64,000 bases of DNA, taken from assembly GCA_017457155.1 (NCBI GenBank), contig JAFTHZ010000006.1, positions 1-64,000 on the forward strand, written 5' to 3'. Shown here piece by piece: positions 27,715-36,533 of this stretch. The position numbers were made by a program, and so were the translations under genes. Positions within the stretch are counted from its first letter, which is position 1, and each line of letters begins with the position of its first letter. Under the pieces are notes generated by a model. The model had not been told where the DNA came from and ran no database searches. It worked only from the letters and a program-made list of their open reading frames with translations. The stretch is from Ruminococcus sp. GTDB lineage: Bacteria; Bacillota; Clostridia; Oscillospirales; Acutalibacteraceae.

Positions 27715-28914
27715 TCACAACATTTTCTGTATATCAGGGAACAGCTCAAGGCTGCGGCTGAGAATTCCGTGCATGGCTGCAATGGCGATTCCGTAGTTCA
27801 CCATAGGCACCCCTGCAAGGGCAGCCTTCTCTGTCCGATACTTCATCTGTGCATCGGTCAGCATACATCCCCCGCAGTGAACGATCACCTTGTAGGGGGA
27901 CAGGTCCTCGGGGAACTCGCCTCCCGATGTGAAGGAAAACTCGGGTTTTGCGCCGCAGTAGGCCTCTATCCATCCGGGGATCTTCACTGTGCCTATGTCG
28001 TTGCACTGTCTGTGATGAGTACAGCCCTCAGCAATAAGCACCCGATCCGAATCCTGAAGATTCTTCAGCACCGCCGCTCCCCTCACAAGGTCTGACAGCT
28101 CGCCCTTATACCTTGCCATGAGAATGGAGAACGAGGTCAGGGGAATATCCTCGGGCACATCCTTGCTGACTCTGCCAAAAGCCTGTGAGTCGGTAATTAC
28201 CATCCGAGGCTTTGCCGACAGGCTATGAAGAGTACGGACAAGCTCCGTGTCCTGACACGTGACCGCCACAGCGTGGGAGTCCAGAATATCCCTCAGGGTC
28301 ATCTGCTGAGGAAGTATGAGTCTGCCCTTGGGAGCTGACTCATCGATGGGAGTCACCAGTACCACCACATCCCCCTCAGACAGCAGATCGGAAACAAGGG
28401 CTCTGGTCTTTCTCAGCTTTTTGCCGAAGGCTCCCAGCCGCTCCTTAAGCTCCTCTACCCCCTGTCCTGTCACAGCGCTGACAAAAATCTCTGTCTGAGT
28501 GTTTTCTTTCTCCTCACTGAGCAGATCGGCCTTGTTATATGCAACCACATAGGGAATCTTTCTGTCAATGAACATCTGCTCAAGCTCCCTGTCCGGGGGA
28601 CTCATTCCTGCGGTTGCATCCACAACCAACACAGCTATATCCGTATAGCTCAGGCTCTGCTGAGCCTTCTGAACTCTCAGCTGTCCCAGCTCTCCCTCAT
28701 CATCAAGTCCCGGGGTATCAACAATCACCACAGGACCCAGAGGCAACAGCTCCATGGCCTTCTTCACAGGGTCGGTGGTGGTGCCTTTTACCGAGGACAC
28801 CAAAGACAGCTGCTGAGCAGTCACAGCGTTGACGAGGCTTGACTTGCCTGCGTTGCGCATACCAAAAAAACCAATGTGTATCCTCTCTGCGGATACTGTA
28901 TCGTTAAGTCCCAT
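27715..28914 (-). CDS. hydF: [FeFe]-hydrogenase H-cluster maturation GTPase HydF
   Basis: A 399-residue HydF, the scaffold on which the 2Fe subcluster is built and from which it is passed to HydA. GTPase motifs are G1 GMRNAGKSS (18-26), G3 DTPGLDDEG (66-74) and G4 NKAD. The C-terminal cluster-binding residues are CTHH followed about 50 residues later by HCGGC, the family CxHx(n)HCxxC pattern. GGAGGAGTAAT precedes the ATG. It is the last gene of the TM1266-hydE-hydG-hydF operon, 12 bp after hydG, and ends at a strong terminator. The structural hydrogenase is not in the window. Confidence 0.97.
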   Translation of the reverse strand: MGLNDTVSAERIHIGFFGMRNAGKSSLVNAVTAQQLSLVSSVKGTTTDPVKKAMELLPLGPVVIVDTPGLDDEGELGQLRVQKAQQSLSYTDIAVLVVDATAGMSPPDRELEQMFIDRKIPYVVAYNKADLLSEEKENTQTEIFVSAVTGQGVEELKERLGAFGKKLRKTRALVSDLLSEGDVVVLVTPIDESAPKGRLILPQQMTLRDILDSHAVAVTCQDTELVRTLHSLSAKPRMVITDSQAFGRVSKDVPEDIPLTSFSILMARYKGELSDLVRGAAVLKNLQDSDRVLIAEGCTHHRQCNDIGTVKIPGWIEAYCGAKPEFSFTSGGEFPEDLSPYKVIVHCGGCMLTDAQMKYRTEKAALAGVPMVNYGIAIAAMHGILSRSLELFPDIQKML

Positions 28915-28926
28915 ATTACTCCTCCA

Positions 28927-30384
28927 TCAGAATCTGAAATCTCTGCGGTTGGATGCCTTTATCTCCTCTATATTCTCAGAAGCTATGCGACGGACCTTCT
29001 CCTTGGGGATTCGCTCCAGCTCCTTCTCAACAACCTTGTATCCCAGCTCCTTGGTTTTAGGAGATGCGTAGTCCTCTATATACTCCGAAAGGGTAATGAG
29101 AGCGTTGGGATGACAGCAGTTGAGTATCTGTCCGCTCTTGCACAGGCTCATAAATCTGTCGCCTGTTCTGCCCTCTCTGTAGCAGGCAGTGCAGAAGGAG
29201 GGAATGTGTCCGTTCTCCATGAGCCATGCCACAACCTCGTCCAGACTGCGCTGGTCAGAAACATCGAACTGCTCTGTGTCGTGGGGACGCTCGTCAGCCT
29301 CATAGCCTGCGTATCCTCCCACAGAGGTACGTGAACCGCCCGATACCTGAGACACACCCAATCTCAGAAGCTTTGAGCGGACCTGCTCGTTCTCTCGGGT
29401 GGAGATGATAATTCCTGTGTAGGGTACTGCCAGACGGATGCAGGCAGTTATCTTTGCAAAGGTGTCGTCATCAATGCCGTTATCAAACTCGTCGGGGTTG
29501 ATATCGTCTGCACGCTTGAGACGGGGCACGCTGATGGTATGGGGACCAACTCCGTGGGCTGCCTCCAGATGCTCTACATGCATCAGAAGTCCTGCGAACT
29601 CATATTTATACAGCTCCAGTCCGAACAGCACTCCCAGACCCACATCGTCGATGCCGCCCTCCATGGCTCTGTCCATGGCGGTGGTATGATAGTCGTAGTC
29701 GTGCTTGGGGCCCGTGGGATGAAGCTTCAGATAGCTTTCCTTGTGATATGTCTCCTGAAAGAGGATGTAGGTACCGATGCCTGCCTCCTTCAACTTCCGA
29801 TAATTCTCAACGGTGGTTGCCGCAATATTCACGTTGACTCTGCGGATGTCTCCGTTCTTGTGATGGACACTGTAGATTGTATTTATACACTCAAGAATGT
29901 ACTCAATGGGATTGTTCTTCGGGTCCTCTCCTGCCTCAATAGCAAGGCGCTTGTGACCCATATCCTGCAGGGCGATGACCTCTGCTTTAACCTCCTCCTG
30001 AGTCAGCTTCTTTCTTGGGATGGTCTTGTTCTTCAGGTGATAGGGACAGTAGACACAGCCGTTGACACAGTAGTTGGACAGATAAAGGGGCGCAAAGATG
30101 ACGATTCGATTGCCGTAGAATGCAAGCTTTATCTCCTCGGCTATCTTGTATATCTCCTCTATCTTCTCAGGATTATCGCAGGCAAGAAGCACCGATGCCT
30201 CACGATGGCTCAGTCCTGCACAGGTGTAGCCTGTTTCGGTTTTCTTGGGACGTGCCTTCTCCAGTATCTCGTCGATTAGCTCCAGGTTATCCTTATTCTC
30301 CTGTGCATACTGCAGAGTAGCACGGATCTCTTCATCATTGATGAACTCTTCGGGTTTCATTGATTTAGGGTCATAGATTGCCAT
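28927..30384 (-). CDS. hydG: [FeFe]-hydrogenase radical SAM maturase HydG
   Basis: A 485-residue HydG, a radical SAM tyrosine lyase that supplies CO and CN ligands of the H cluster. The SAM-binding cluster motif is C106-x3-C110-x2-C113 (NYCVNGCVYCPYH). The C-terminal auxiliary-cluster ligands CTACYREG and the later MSLCKSGQ distinguish it from ThiH. GGAGGAGAAAACAAT precedes the ATG. It follows hydE by 18 bp and precedes hydF by 12 bp. Confidence 0.97.
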   Translation of the reverse strand: MAIYDPKSMKPEEFINDEEIRATLQYAQENKDNLELIDEILEKARPKKTETGYTCAGLSHREASVLLACDNPEKIEEIYKIAEEIKLAFYGNRIVIFAPLYLSNYCVNGCVYCPYHLKNKTIPRKKLTQEEVKAEVIALQDMGHKRLAIEAGEDPKNNPIEYILECINTIYSVHHKNGDIRRVNVNIAATTVENYRKLKEAGIGTYILFQETYHKESYLKLHPTGPKHDYDYHTTAMDRAMEGGIDDVGLGVLFGLELYKYEFAGLLMHVEHLEAAHGVGPHTISVPRLKRADDINPDEFDNGIDDDTFAKITACIRLAVPYTGIIISTRENEQVRSKLLRLGVSQVSGGSRTSVGGYAGYEADERPHDTEQFDVSDQRSLDEVVAWLMENGHIPSFCTACYREGRTGDRFMSLCKSGQILNCCHPNALITLSEYIEDYASPKTKELGYKVVEKELERIPKEKVRRIASENIEEIKASNRRDFRF

Positions 30385-30402
30385 ATTGTTTTCTCCTCCG
30401 TA

Positions 30403-31458
30403 TCAGCTGTTTTTCTTTATGTCTCCTCTGTGGGTCACAACCCTGTATCCCACAGAAGCAATTCTTTTCTCAAGTTCTTCTTTGCATTGTGCCGCCTCGG
30501 CGCCATCCGATGCCTTGCCGTTATAAAGCATATACTTCTTCCTCACATTCTCAGGGGACAGGTTGGGCATAACAACATTTGCGCCCGAAAGTATCCCCTG
30601 CTCTCTGCCTGTGGGATGAATACTCCCGAGGGCAGTGGTAGAGGGCAGAAGCACCGAAGGGTGGATTATGCGGATAACAGAAAGCAGCATACACACAAGC
30701 TCCGCATCCCCCGCAGGGAACTCACCGAAGGGGGTATCCTTGTGAGGAATAAAGGGTCCCACTCCGCACATATCGGGTTTGAATTTTTCGATAAATTTCA
30801 GGTCACAGGCTATATGCCTTGGTGTCTGATAGGGAGATCCTACCATAAATCCGCAACCCACCTGATAACCTATATCCCTCAGATTCTCAAGGCACTCCAG
30901 CCTGTTTTCAAGGGTGAGCTCCTCAGGATGAAGCTTTGCATAGTGGTCGGCATCGGCGGTCTCGTGTCTCAGAAGATACCTGTCCGCTCCTGCCTTATAT
31001 AGCTTCTCATAGCTTTCTCTTGACCGCTCTCCCATTGAGAGTGTCACCGCACAATCGGGGTACCGCGCCTTGATGCTGCTGACAATATCACACAGCACTA
31101 TATCACTGAAGTGCATATCCTCGCCGCCCTGAAGCACAAAGGTCCGAAACCCCAGTCTGTAGCCTTCCTCACAGCACAGGAGTATATCCTCCTTTGTGAG
31201 CCTGTATCGGTCGCACTTTCGGTTACTGCGGCGGATTCCGCAGTAGTAGCAGTCGTTCTTGCAGTAGTTGGAGATCTCAATGAGTCCGCGGATGTACACA
31301 TCATCACCATACACCCCGCGTCGCAGCTCCACCGCTTTCTCCCGCAGTACCTCTGCCGTGTGGGGAGTGTACTCCCTCACAAGATATTCATATTCATCTA
31401 TTGTCAGGCTGTGCTGCTCACACAGCTTCTGTACCAGTTGTCTCAGTTTCTCATTCAT
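30403..31458 (-). CDS. hydE: [FeFe]-hydrogenase radical SAM maturase HydE
   Basis: A 351-residue HydE, a radical SAM enzyme of the biotin-synthase-like TIM barrel family that acts with HydG and HydF in making the H-cluster dithiolate bridge. The cluster motif is C66-x3-C70-x2-C73 (NYCKNDCYYCGIRRSN); GGED, SMGERS and PSTTALG-type segments follow. Its ATG overlaps the end of the TM1266-like gene by 8 nt, implying translational coupling. Confidence 0.96.
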   Translation of the reverse strand: MNEKLRQLVQKLCEQHSLTIDEYEYLVREYTPHTAEVLREKAVELRRGVYGDDVYIRGLIEISNYCKNDCYYCGIRRSNRKCDRYRLTKEDILLCCEEGYRLGFRTFVLQGGEDMHFSDIVLCDIVSSIKARYPDCAVTLSMGERSRESYEKLYKAGADRYLLRHETADADHYAKLHPEELTLENRLECLENLRDIGYQVGCGFMVGSPYQTPRHIACDLKFIEKFKPDMCGVGPFIPHKDTPFGEFPAGDAELVCMLLSVIRIIHPSVLLPSTTALGSIHPTGREQGILSGANVVMPNLSPENVRKKYMLYNGKASDGAEAAQCKEELEKRIASVGYRVVTHRGDIKKNS

Positions 31459-31708
31459 TACTCATCACACCCGAGTAGGCAGTCTTGACGCTGACACCCT
31501 TTAGGTTGCCCACCTTGCCCGACAGGGCAGAGATGGTGTTCTGGGGAGCGTCCAGTGCCACGCTGATTATACTTATGTTACGCTTGGGATAGGGTATGCC
31601 CATACGTCCGATAACGTACTCCCGATACTGATGAAGAATCCCGTTGAGCTGCTCCACCGTATCTCCGTCCTCAACAATGATGCTCATCACAGCTACTCGT
31701 CCTTCCAT
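31451..31708 (-). CDS. TM1266-family small regulator of the hydrogenase system
   Basis: An 85-residue ferredoxin-like-fold protein of the TM1266/NikR-like C-terminal (ACT-type) family, annotated as putative iron-only hydrogenase system regulator. Key blocks are VAVMSIIVED, GRMGIPYPKRNISIISVALDA and ALSGKVGNLKGVSVKTAYS. The start is ATG 31708, 9 nt after GGGAGG; the longer frame reads into the leader terminator. It has no DNA-binding domain, so it more likely senses a ligand than binds DNA. It is the first gene of the hyd operon, overlapping hydE by 8 nt. Confidence 0.9.
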   Translation of the reverse strand: MEGRVAVMSIIVEDGDTVEQLNGILHQYREYVIGRMGIPYPKRNISIISVALDAPQNTISALSGKVGNLKGVSVKTAYSGVMSNE

Positions 31709-31860
31709 ACCATAAAACCTCCCAAATAAAAATCGCCGCATCCTATGGAAAGGATACGGCAATCACACAGCAAATTACACAGGCAAAGTCTCGCACCTTG
31801 CCTGAGAATATCGGATTGAACGCATCCTTTCACGCAGCCGAAGCTTAATGTCAGGATTAC
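31709..31860 (-). ncRNA. Structured leader RNA of the hyd operon (candidate riboswitch or attenuator)
   Basis: The ~150-nt leader from the promoter at 31867-31895 to the first gene can form competing structures. A 10-bp terminator (31751-31760 with 31735-31744) is followed by GATTTTTATTT. The upstream minus-strand segment AAAGGATGCG (31821-31830) can pair over 10 bp with CGTATCCTTT (31749-31758), the 5' arm of that terminator, so it is an antiterminator. An AATCCT near 31852-31857 could in turn pair with AGGAT of the antiterminator. A further stem GGCAAGG/CTTTGCC lies between. This is riboswitch-like logic, but no known aptamer consensus was recognised. Confidence 0.6.
31726..31760 (-). terminator. 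Terminator hairpin inside the hyd leader
   Basis: Ten continuous pairs between 31735-31744 and 31751-31760 with a six-base loop, followed on the minus strand by GATTTTTATTT. It lies just upstream of the first ribosome binding site. Confidence 0.85.
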
Positions 31861-31866
31861 ATATAT

Positions 31867-31895
31867 ATTATATCACACCAAAGCATTCCCGTCAA
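31867..31895 (-). promoter_or_regulatory. Promoter of the hyd maturase operon
   Basis: On the minus strand TTGACG (31890-31895), 17-bp spacer, TATAAT (31867-31872). Confidence 0.85.
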
Positions 31896-31946
31896 CGCGG
31901 ATAATTTTTCTGTCAATGACAGGTTGTACCGTTTTTTCTTTTAATT

Positions 31947-32960
31947 TCAGCCCTTTTGCGCAGAGTGTTTTCTCTCTTTGACGGCGCTTACTGCCCATCT
32001 CACACAGAGTGTCAGCAGGGTCGTCAGCACACACACAGCCACAGGGCGCAGGTTCATTATCAGCGCAGGGGCATCATCGGGCAGGAGCTTGTCTATCACC
32101 ATTGTCACAGGACGATGGAAGATATATATACCCAGATTACACTCCATAATGCTTATAAGTGCCTTGGGATACTTGATACCTGTTCCCTTCATAGCAAGAG
32201 CAAAGGAGCTCACCGCAAGCACAGTTGCGCCCAGAGTCAGCTCATTGTTGCCTGCTACCGCAAGAGACCCGAGTGCAAGCACAGCACCCAGCACAATTCC
32301 CCCAAGGGGAACAAAGTAACTGAGAGCACAAAGCTTCTCTTTGTTCTTGCTCATCATCATACCTATCACAAAGAAAGGATAACCCGTAAAAAGGAAATTT
32401 CTGGTCATATAAACCTCAATGGTTTTGCCTGCAATGGAGCTGACACCAAAGAAGGACAGCAGCTCCACAACCACCAGATTGATAACAAGCAGGGACACAC
32501 CTGCCACACAGGTTGTCCTGTGGCTTATCTTCAGCTTGCAGACTATCATCTGCAGAATGTATACATACACAAGAGAATAGAGGAACCATACTCTGGTGGA
32601 AGTAAAGGGTACATTGAAGAACACAAGCTTCAGCCAACCCTTAAGATATGTAAACTTGCTCAGGTAGGCTGCGAGCCCCTCACCTGTCAGGGCCATGGCA
32701 ATATCCATCAGGGTATACAGCACAACCGTAAAAATCAGTATGTACAGGATATTCTTGAGTTTATTCCTGATTCTGTCACAATCGTTCCCATAGCAGAAGT
32801 AGCCCGAAGAAATAAAGAACACAGGCACCGCAAATCTTGCAATCTGCATTACTGCACCCTTGTCACCAACGAACCTTACATGTATGAGCACTACCATATA
32901 TGCCGCAATAAGCTTGAGCAAATCAAGGCTGTAGTTTCTCTCTCCGATACGTTTAGCCAT
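31947..32960 (-). CDS. Acyltransferase family 3 membrane protein
   Basis: A 337-residue polytopic protein (about ten helices) of the acyltransferase-3/OafA/WecH family. The N-terminal signature is YSLDLLKLIAAYMVVLIHVRF, whose His is the conserved catalytic-site residue, followed by FFISSGYFCYG and later IYIFHRPV. The family acetylates or otherwise acylates surface glycans or peptidoglycan; there is no SGNH domain. The start is ATG 32960 with AGGAGG 8 nt upstream; the longest frame adds 15 unsupported residues. It has its own promoter and lies divergent from the zinc-ribbon membrane protein. Confidence 0.88.
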   Translation of the reverse strand: MAKRIGERNYSLDLLKLIAAYMVVLIHVRFVGDKGAVMQIARFAVPVFFISSGYFCYGNDCDRIRNKLKNILYILIFTVVLYTLMDIAMALTGEGLAAYLSKFTYLKGWLKLVFFNVPFTSTRVWFLYSLVYVYILQMIVCKLKISHRTTCVAGVSLLVINLVVVELLSFFGVSSIAGKTIEVYMTRNFLFTGYPFFVIGMMMSKNKEKLCALSYFVPLGGIVLGAVLALGSLAVAGNNELTLGATVLAVSSFALAMKGTGIKYPKALISIMECNLGIYIFHRPVTMVIDKLLPDDAPALIMNLRPVAVCVLTTLLTLCVRWAVSAVKERKHSAQKG

Positions 32961-33056
32961 TATCCGACCTCCTGTTTCATGCTCCGACACACAAAAAAGC
33001 CACAACAGGGACTTTCCTCCCTGCCTTTTCTGATATGGAGCATTCGTACTTTTTAT

Positions 33057-33085
33057 ATTATACCATAACCTTCTCCCGAAGTAAA
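33057..33085 (-). promoter_or_regulatory. Promoter of the acyltransferase gene
   Basis: On the minus strand TTTACT (33080-33085), 17-bp spacer, TATAAT (33057-33062). Confidence 0.6.
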
Positions 33086-33114
33086 ATACATCTTACTCAA
33101 ATAACCGATAATCG

Positions 33115-33143
33115 TTGACAGAAACTTTTCTGCATCTTATAAT
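33115..33143 (+). promoter_or_regulatory. Consensus promoter of the zinc-ribbon membrane protein
   Basis: TTGACA (33115-33120), 17-bp spacer, TATAAT (33138-33143): a perfect sigma-A match. It overlaps the start of the longest frame, so that start is excluded. Confidence 0.9.
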
Positions 33144-33192
33144 AAATTACAGGAACATATTCCCAAAAACTCAGATTAAGGATGTGCGGTTT

Positions 33193-33693
33193 ATGCTTGA
33201 AGCTCTGTTCGGAAATATCGGTGCAAAAATCAAGACCTGGGCGATTTACCTCTTTGTTTTTGAGGCTCTCGGTGCAATCATCTGGGGCATCTTTTTGATG
33301 ATCGAAGAGGGAGCTGTCGGACTGCTTCTAATATTGCTTGGTCCCATAGCAGCATGGGTCTCCTCGTGGATTCTCTATGCCTTCGGAGAGCTGGTAGAGA
33401 AGACCTGTCTCAATGAGCAGAACACCAGAGAAATACTCACCATCCTGCAAAAAAAGTCAGCCCCAAAAGGCAATCCCTGTGCAGAAATGCCCTACACTCC
33501 CTATGTGGCATCGCCTGCTACTGCACCTGCATCTGCTCCCGCACCCACCCCCGAAAAAGCTAAGGAGATCATCAGCGCAAAACACACCATAGACGGAGAG
33601 CACTGGATATGCGGAAACTGCAGACGGAAGAATACCCTCACCCGCAAGGATTGCTGGTACTGCGGAGCAAACATCGCAGATGATAATACATAA
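33193..33693 (+). CDS. Small membrane protein with C-terminal zinc ribbon
   Basis: A 166-residue protein. Two adjacent transmembrane helices (about 15-65; WAIYLFVFEALGAIIWGIFLMI and the following LLLILLGPIAAWVSSWILYAF-type stretch) are followed by a Pro/Ala-rich linker and a terminal zinc ribbon, CGNCRRKN...CWYCG. It probably sits in the membrane with the ribbon inside. Function is unknown. The start is ATG 33193 with AAGGA 10 nt upstream. Monocistronic, with promoter and terminator. Confidence 0.75.
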   Translation: MLEALFGNIGAKIKTWAIYLFVFEALGAIIWGIFLMIEEGAVGLLLILLGPIAAWVSSWILYAFGELVEKTCLNEQNTREILTILQKKSAPKGNPCAEMPYTPYVASPATAPASAPAPTPEKAKEIISAKHTIDGEHWICGNCRRKNTLTRKDCWYCGANIADDNT

Positions 33694-33722
33694 TACCAAA
33701 CATACTAAACCTGTTTTACTTG

Positions 33723-33766
33723 GCGTCAGATGGGACTTGCTCCCTTCTGACGCTGTTTTTATTTTT
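33723..33766 (+). terminator. Terminator after the zinc-ribbon membrane protein
   Basis: gcgtcaga (33723-33730) pairs with tctgacgc (33746-33753), with an inner ggga/tccc stem, then tgttttta. Confidence 0.85.
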
Positions 33767-33876
33767 TGGTGCCAAAGATAAATTTTCAGAAACTTTTCAA
33801 ATTATCTTCAGGTTTATTTCAAGGTTACTTTGCAAAATAGTCAGCATAAGAAATATATCCTGAAGGGGGAATTCCC

Positions 33877-35565
33877 ATGTATATTCTCAAGAATGCCCTG
33901 CGATGTATCAGCAGAGCCAAAGCCCGCAATATTCTCATAAGCATCATTGTTCTGGTGATTGCTTTCTCTGCCTGTATCGGGTTATCCATCCGTCAGGCCG
34001 CACAGAGCGCCAAGGAAAGCACCCTGGAGGAGCTGACCATAACTGCCTCTATCTCCTACGACAGAAGCTCCATGATGAACGATATGCGTCCCGATGACTC
34101 AGGTCGTGAAGGGATGGAATTTGACAGAGATAGATTTGCAGATATGATGGGAGCCTCCACTGCACTTACCCTTGACGAATACAAAACATACGCCAAAGCT
34201 CAGTCCGTATCAGATTTTTACTACACATTGACAGCTTCCTTCAACGGCACGGATGAGCTGCTTCCTGTCAGCGATGACAGCACAGAGACCAATGAGACCA
34301 CCGATGCCTCCGCCTCACAGGGCAGACAGGAGCCCGGGGGCTTCGGGGGCGGATTTCCGGGACAACCTGCAGGCGGCGGGATGAGTTCCTCCGACTTCTC
34401 GGTTATAGGTTACAGCAGCGACAGCGCCATGACCGCCTTCATTGACGGCACAGCCAGCGTCACAGAGGGAGGAGCTATGTTTGAGGAAGGCACCACCGAG
34501 AGGGTCTGCGTAATCTCTCAGGAGCTGGGAATCTACAACGATCTTGCCGTAGGAGACACCATCACCCTCACCAACCCCTCTCTGGAGAGCGAAACCTATA
34601 ATCTGACTATATCGGGCTTCTACGAAAGCACAGAGAATAACGATTTCTCCATGTCGGAATTTGGCAGAAATCAGGACCCTGCCAACCGTATACTTATGAG
34701 CGCGGCGGCACTGGAACTCATCCTTGACGAATCTGCAGACAACTCCACCACCATCACCGACGAAACCACAGGAACAGAGCGGGACAGCACAGTCACAGGG
34801 GCAATATCCGCAACCTATGTATTCCCCGACAGCGACTCCTACTACGCCTTTGAGGATCAGGTGCGTGCTCTGGGGCTTGATGATTCATACACTGTATCCT
34901 CCCCTGACCTTACCGCCTTTGAAAACAGCCTGACTCCCCTGAACACCCTCAGCACCACTGCAGGCTGGTTCCTGATTGTTATCCTAATCATTGGTGCAAT
35001 TATACTGGTTGTGCTGAACATCTTCAGCGTCAGAGAAAGGAAATACGAGGTGGGAGTTCTGACCGCCATGGGAATGAAAAAATGGAAGGTTGCCCTACAG
35101 TTTATGTGCGAGATACTTATCGTCACCATGATAGCCGTCAGCATGGGCGCCGCATTGGGTGCGGTCAGCTCTGTCCCGGTAACCAACGCTTTGCTTGCAG
35201 GACAGGTGGAGAAACAGACCTCACAGCAAGCACAGAGAGAAGAGAGCTTCGGCCGTCCGGACAATATGGGAGGAGGATTTGACCCGGGTGCCATGAGCGG
35301 AATGGAGGGAAAGATCCCCGACAACAATATGGGAGACACTCCCCGGGATACACAAAATAATCCTATGGAAGGCAAAGTTTCTCCCTTCGGAGAAATGCTC
35401 GGCGGTGCAGCAGATTATGTTTCAGAGGTAAACTCCGCTGTGAATCTGACAGTCCTGCTGCAGATGATGGCCATAGGCCTTATGCTGACCCTCATGGCAA
35501 GCCTCTCATCCATTCTGTTTATTATGAGATACGACCCCCTTAAGATCCTCTCAAACCGAGACTGA
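33877..35565 (+). CDS. ABC transporter permease, MacB/FtsX type
   Basis: A 562-residue MacB-like permease: one N-terminal helix (about 20-42), a large extracellular domain (about 45-360), then three C-terminal helices including LIVILIIGAIILVVLNIFSVRERKYEVG and the last near IMRYDPLKIL. The extracellular part contains low-complexity Gly/Met/Pro/Asn-rich loops (about 155-170 and 455-510; GGFGGGFPGQ, GRPDNMGGGF). Such transporters export peptides or lipids, or act in antimicrobial-peptide sensing, rather than import. AAGGGGG precedes the ATG. The ATPase gene follows by 14 bp. Confidence 0.88.
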   Translation: MYILKNALRCISRAKARNILISIIVLVIAFSACIGLSIRQAAQSAKESTLEELTITASISYDRSSMMNDMRPDDSGREGMEFDRDRFADMMGASTALTLDEYKTYAKAQSVSDFYYTLTASFNGTDELLPVSDDSTETNETTDASASQGRQEPGGFGGGFPGQPAGGGMSSSDFSVIGYSSDSAMTAFIDGTASVTEGGAMFEEGTTERVCVISQELGIYNDLAVGDTITLTNPSLESETYNLTISGFYESTENNDFSMSEFGRNQDPANRILMSAAALELILDESADNSTTITDETTGTERDSTVTGAISATYVFPDSDSYYAFEDQVRALGLDDSYTVSSPDLTAFENSLTPLNTLSTTAGWFLIVILIIGAIILVVLNIFSVRERKYEVGVLTAMGMKKWKVALQFMCEILIVTMIAVSMGAALGAVSSVPVTNALLAGQVEKQTSQQAQREESFGRPDNMGGGFDPGAMSGMEGKIPDNNMGDTPRDTQNNPMEGKVSPFGEMLGGAADYVSEVNSAVNLTVLLQMMAIGLMLTLMASLSSILFIMRYDPLKILSNRD

Positions 35566-35579
35566 GAAAGGAGACAAAA

Positions 35580-36233
35580 ATGTCTGTACTATCACTTCAA
35601 AACATCAGCTTTTCTTATGGCAAAACCCTTGTCCTGCAGAACATTTCCTATGAGTTTGAGAAAGGAAAAATGTACTGTATCATCGGCAGATCGGGGGCAG
35701 GCAAAACCACCCTTCTGTCTCTGCTGTCGGGCCTTGCAGCTGCTGATAGCGGCGAGATTCTCTACAACGGCAAAAGCATAGCCAAGATGGACAAATACAC
35801 CTTCCGCTCCAGATATATCGGAGTTGTGTTCCAGAGCTTCAATCTGCTCACAAAGTACACCGCCGCGGAGAATGTTATCCTGTCAATGGATGTGGCAGGC
35901 TACAAAGCAAAGAACAAAAAACAACGTGCGCTGGATCTTCTGTACAGTGTGGGGCTTGATGAGGACGAGGCTCAGCGCCGTGTGCTGAAGCTCTCGGGCG
36001 GACAGCAGCAGCGGGTAGCCATAGCAAGAGCTCTGTCATACGACCCTGATATCATCCTTGCAGATGAACCCACAGGCAACCTTGACACCGAGACCCAGAG
36101 AGAGATCATGGGTATCTTCCGCCGTCTTGCTGATGAGGGCAAGTGTGTCATCCTTGTGAGCCACTCACCCGAGGTGGCCTCAATGTGTGACGAAAGATAT
36201 CAGCTGGTCAGACCTCAGCCCACAAAAAAATAA
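35580..36233 (+). CDS. ABC transporter ATP-binding protein, LolD/MacB type
   Basis: A 217-residue ATPase with Walker [10 protein letters not shown] (36-44), Q-loop VFQSFNLL, signature LSGGQQQR (about 137-144), Walker [13 protein letters not shown] (about 155-166) and H-loop LVSHSPEV. It pairs with the FtsX-type permease upstream (14 bp gap). GAAAGGAG precedes the ATG. The operon ends at the terminator at 36323. Confidence 0.95.
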   Translation: MSVLSLQNISFSYGKTLVLQNISYEFEKGKMYCIIGRSGAGKTTLLSLLSGLAAADSGEILYNGKSIAKMDKYTFRSRYIGVVFQSFNLLTKYTAAENVILSMDVAGYKAKNKKQRALDLLYSVGLDEDEAQRRVLKLSGGQQQRVAIARALSYDPDIILADEPTGNLDTETQREIMGIFRRLADEGKCVILVSHSPEVASMCDERYQLVRPQPTKK

Positions 36234-36322
36234 CATCGGAAATATTATGTGTTGCCCTGTTTTTTGCCCTACCCTCTCTCGCAAACATCCCCGAAGCCGA
36301 ACCGATTATCCCCCATACACAT

Positions 36323-36356
36323 ACAGCGGAGCTGAGTTTGCTCCGCTGTTTCTTTG
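36323..36356 (+). terminator. Terminator after the ABC transporter operon
   Basis: acagcggagc (36323-36332) pairs with gctccgctgt (36340-36349), then ttcttt. Confidence 0.8.
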
Positions 36357-36461
36357 TGTTTGCTTTATGTTGCTTTTTATGATAAAATACTCTGCATACG
36401 ACGAAAACCCAGTGATAATCGGAATGCTACGGTCCGTTGCCTCAAGGCTACAGCCCGATTC

Positions 36462-36490
36462 TTGATACATACAAAGCTCGGCCCTATACT
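36462..36490 (+). promoter_or_regulatory. Promoter of the XRE regulator gene
   Basis: TTGATA (36462-36467), 17-bp spacer, TATACT (36485-36490). Confidence 0.75.
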
Positions 36491-36491
36491 G

Positions 36492-36513
36492 TAATTGTCA
36501 CTTGCGACAATTA
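36492..36513 (+). promoter_or_regulatory. Palindrome at the XRE gene start site (probable operator)
   Basis: TAATTGTC (36492-36499) and GACAATTA (36506-36513) form a perfect 8-bp inverted repeat with a 6-bp spacer, directly after the -10 box and so over the expected transcription start. This suits autorepression by the XRE protein. The T run that follows would also allow an RNA hairpin to act as a weak terminator. Confidence 0.6.
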
Positions 36514-36533
36514 TTTTTTTGGAGGAAAATTTC

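Noticed and set aside
33115..33192. Upstream extension of the zinc-ribbon membrane protein from 33115
   Set aside because: The TTG start lies in the -35 box of a perfect promoter, so this part is not in the transcript.
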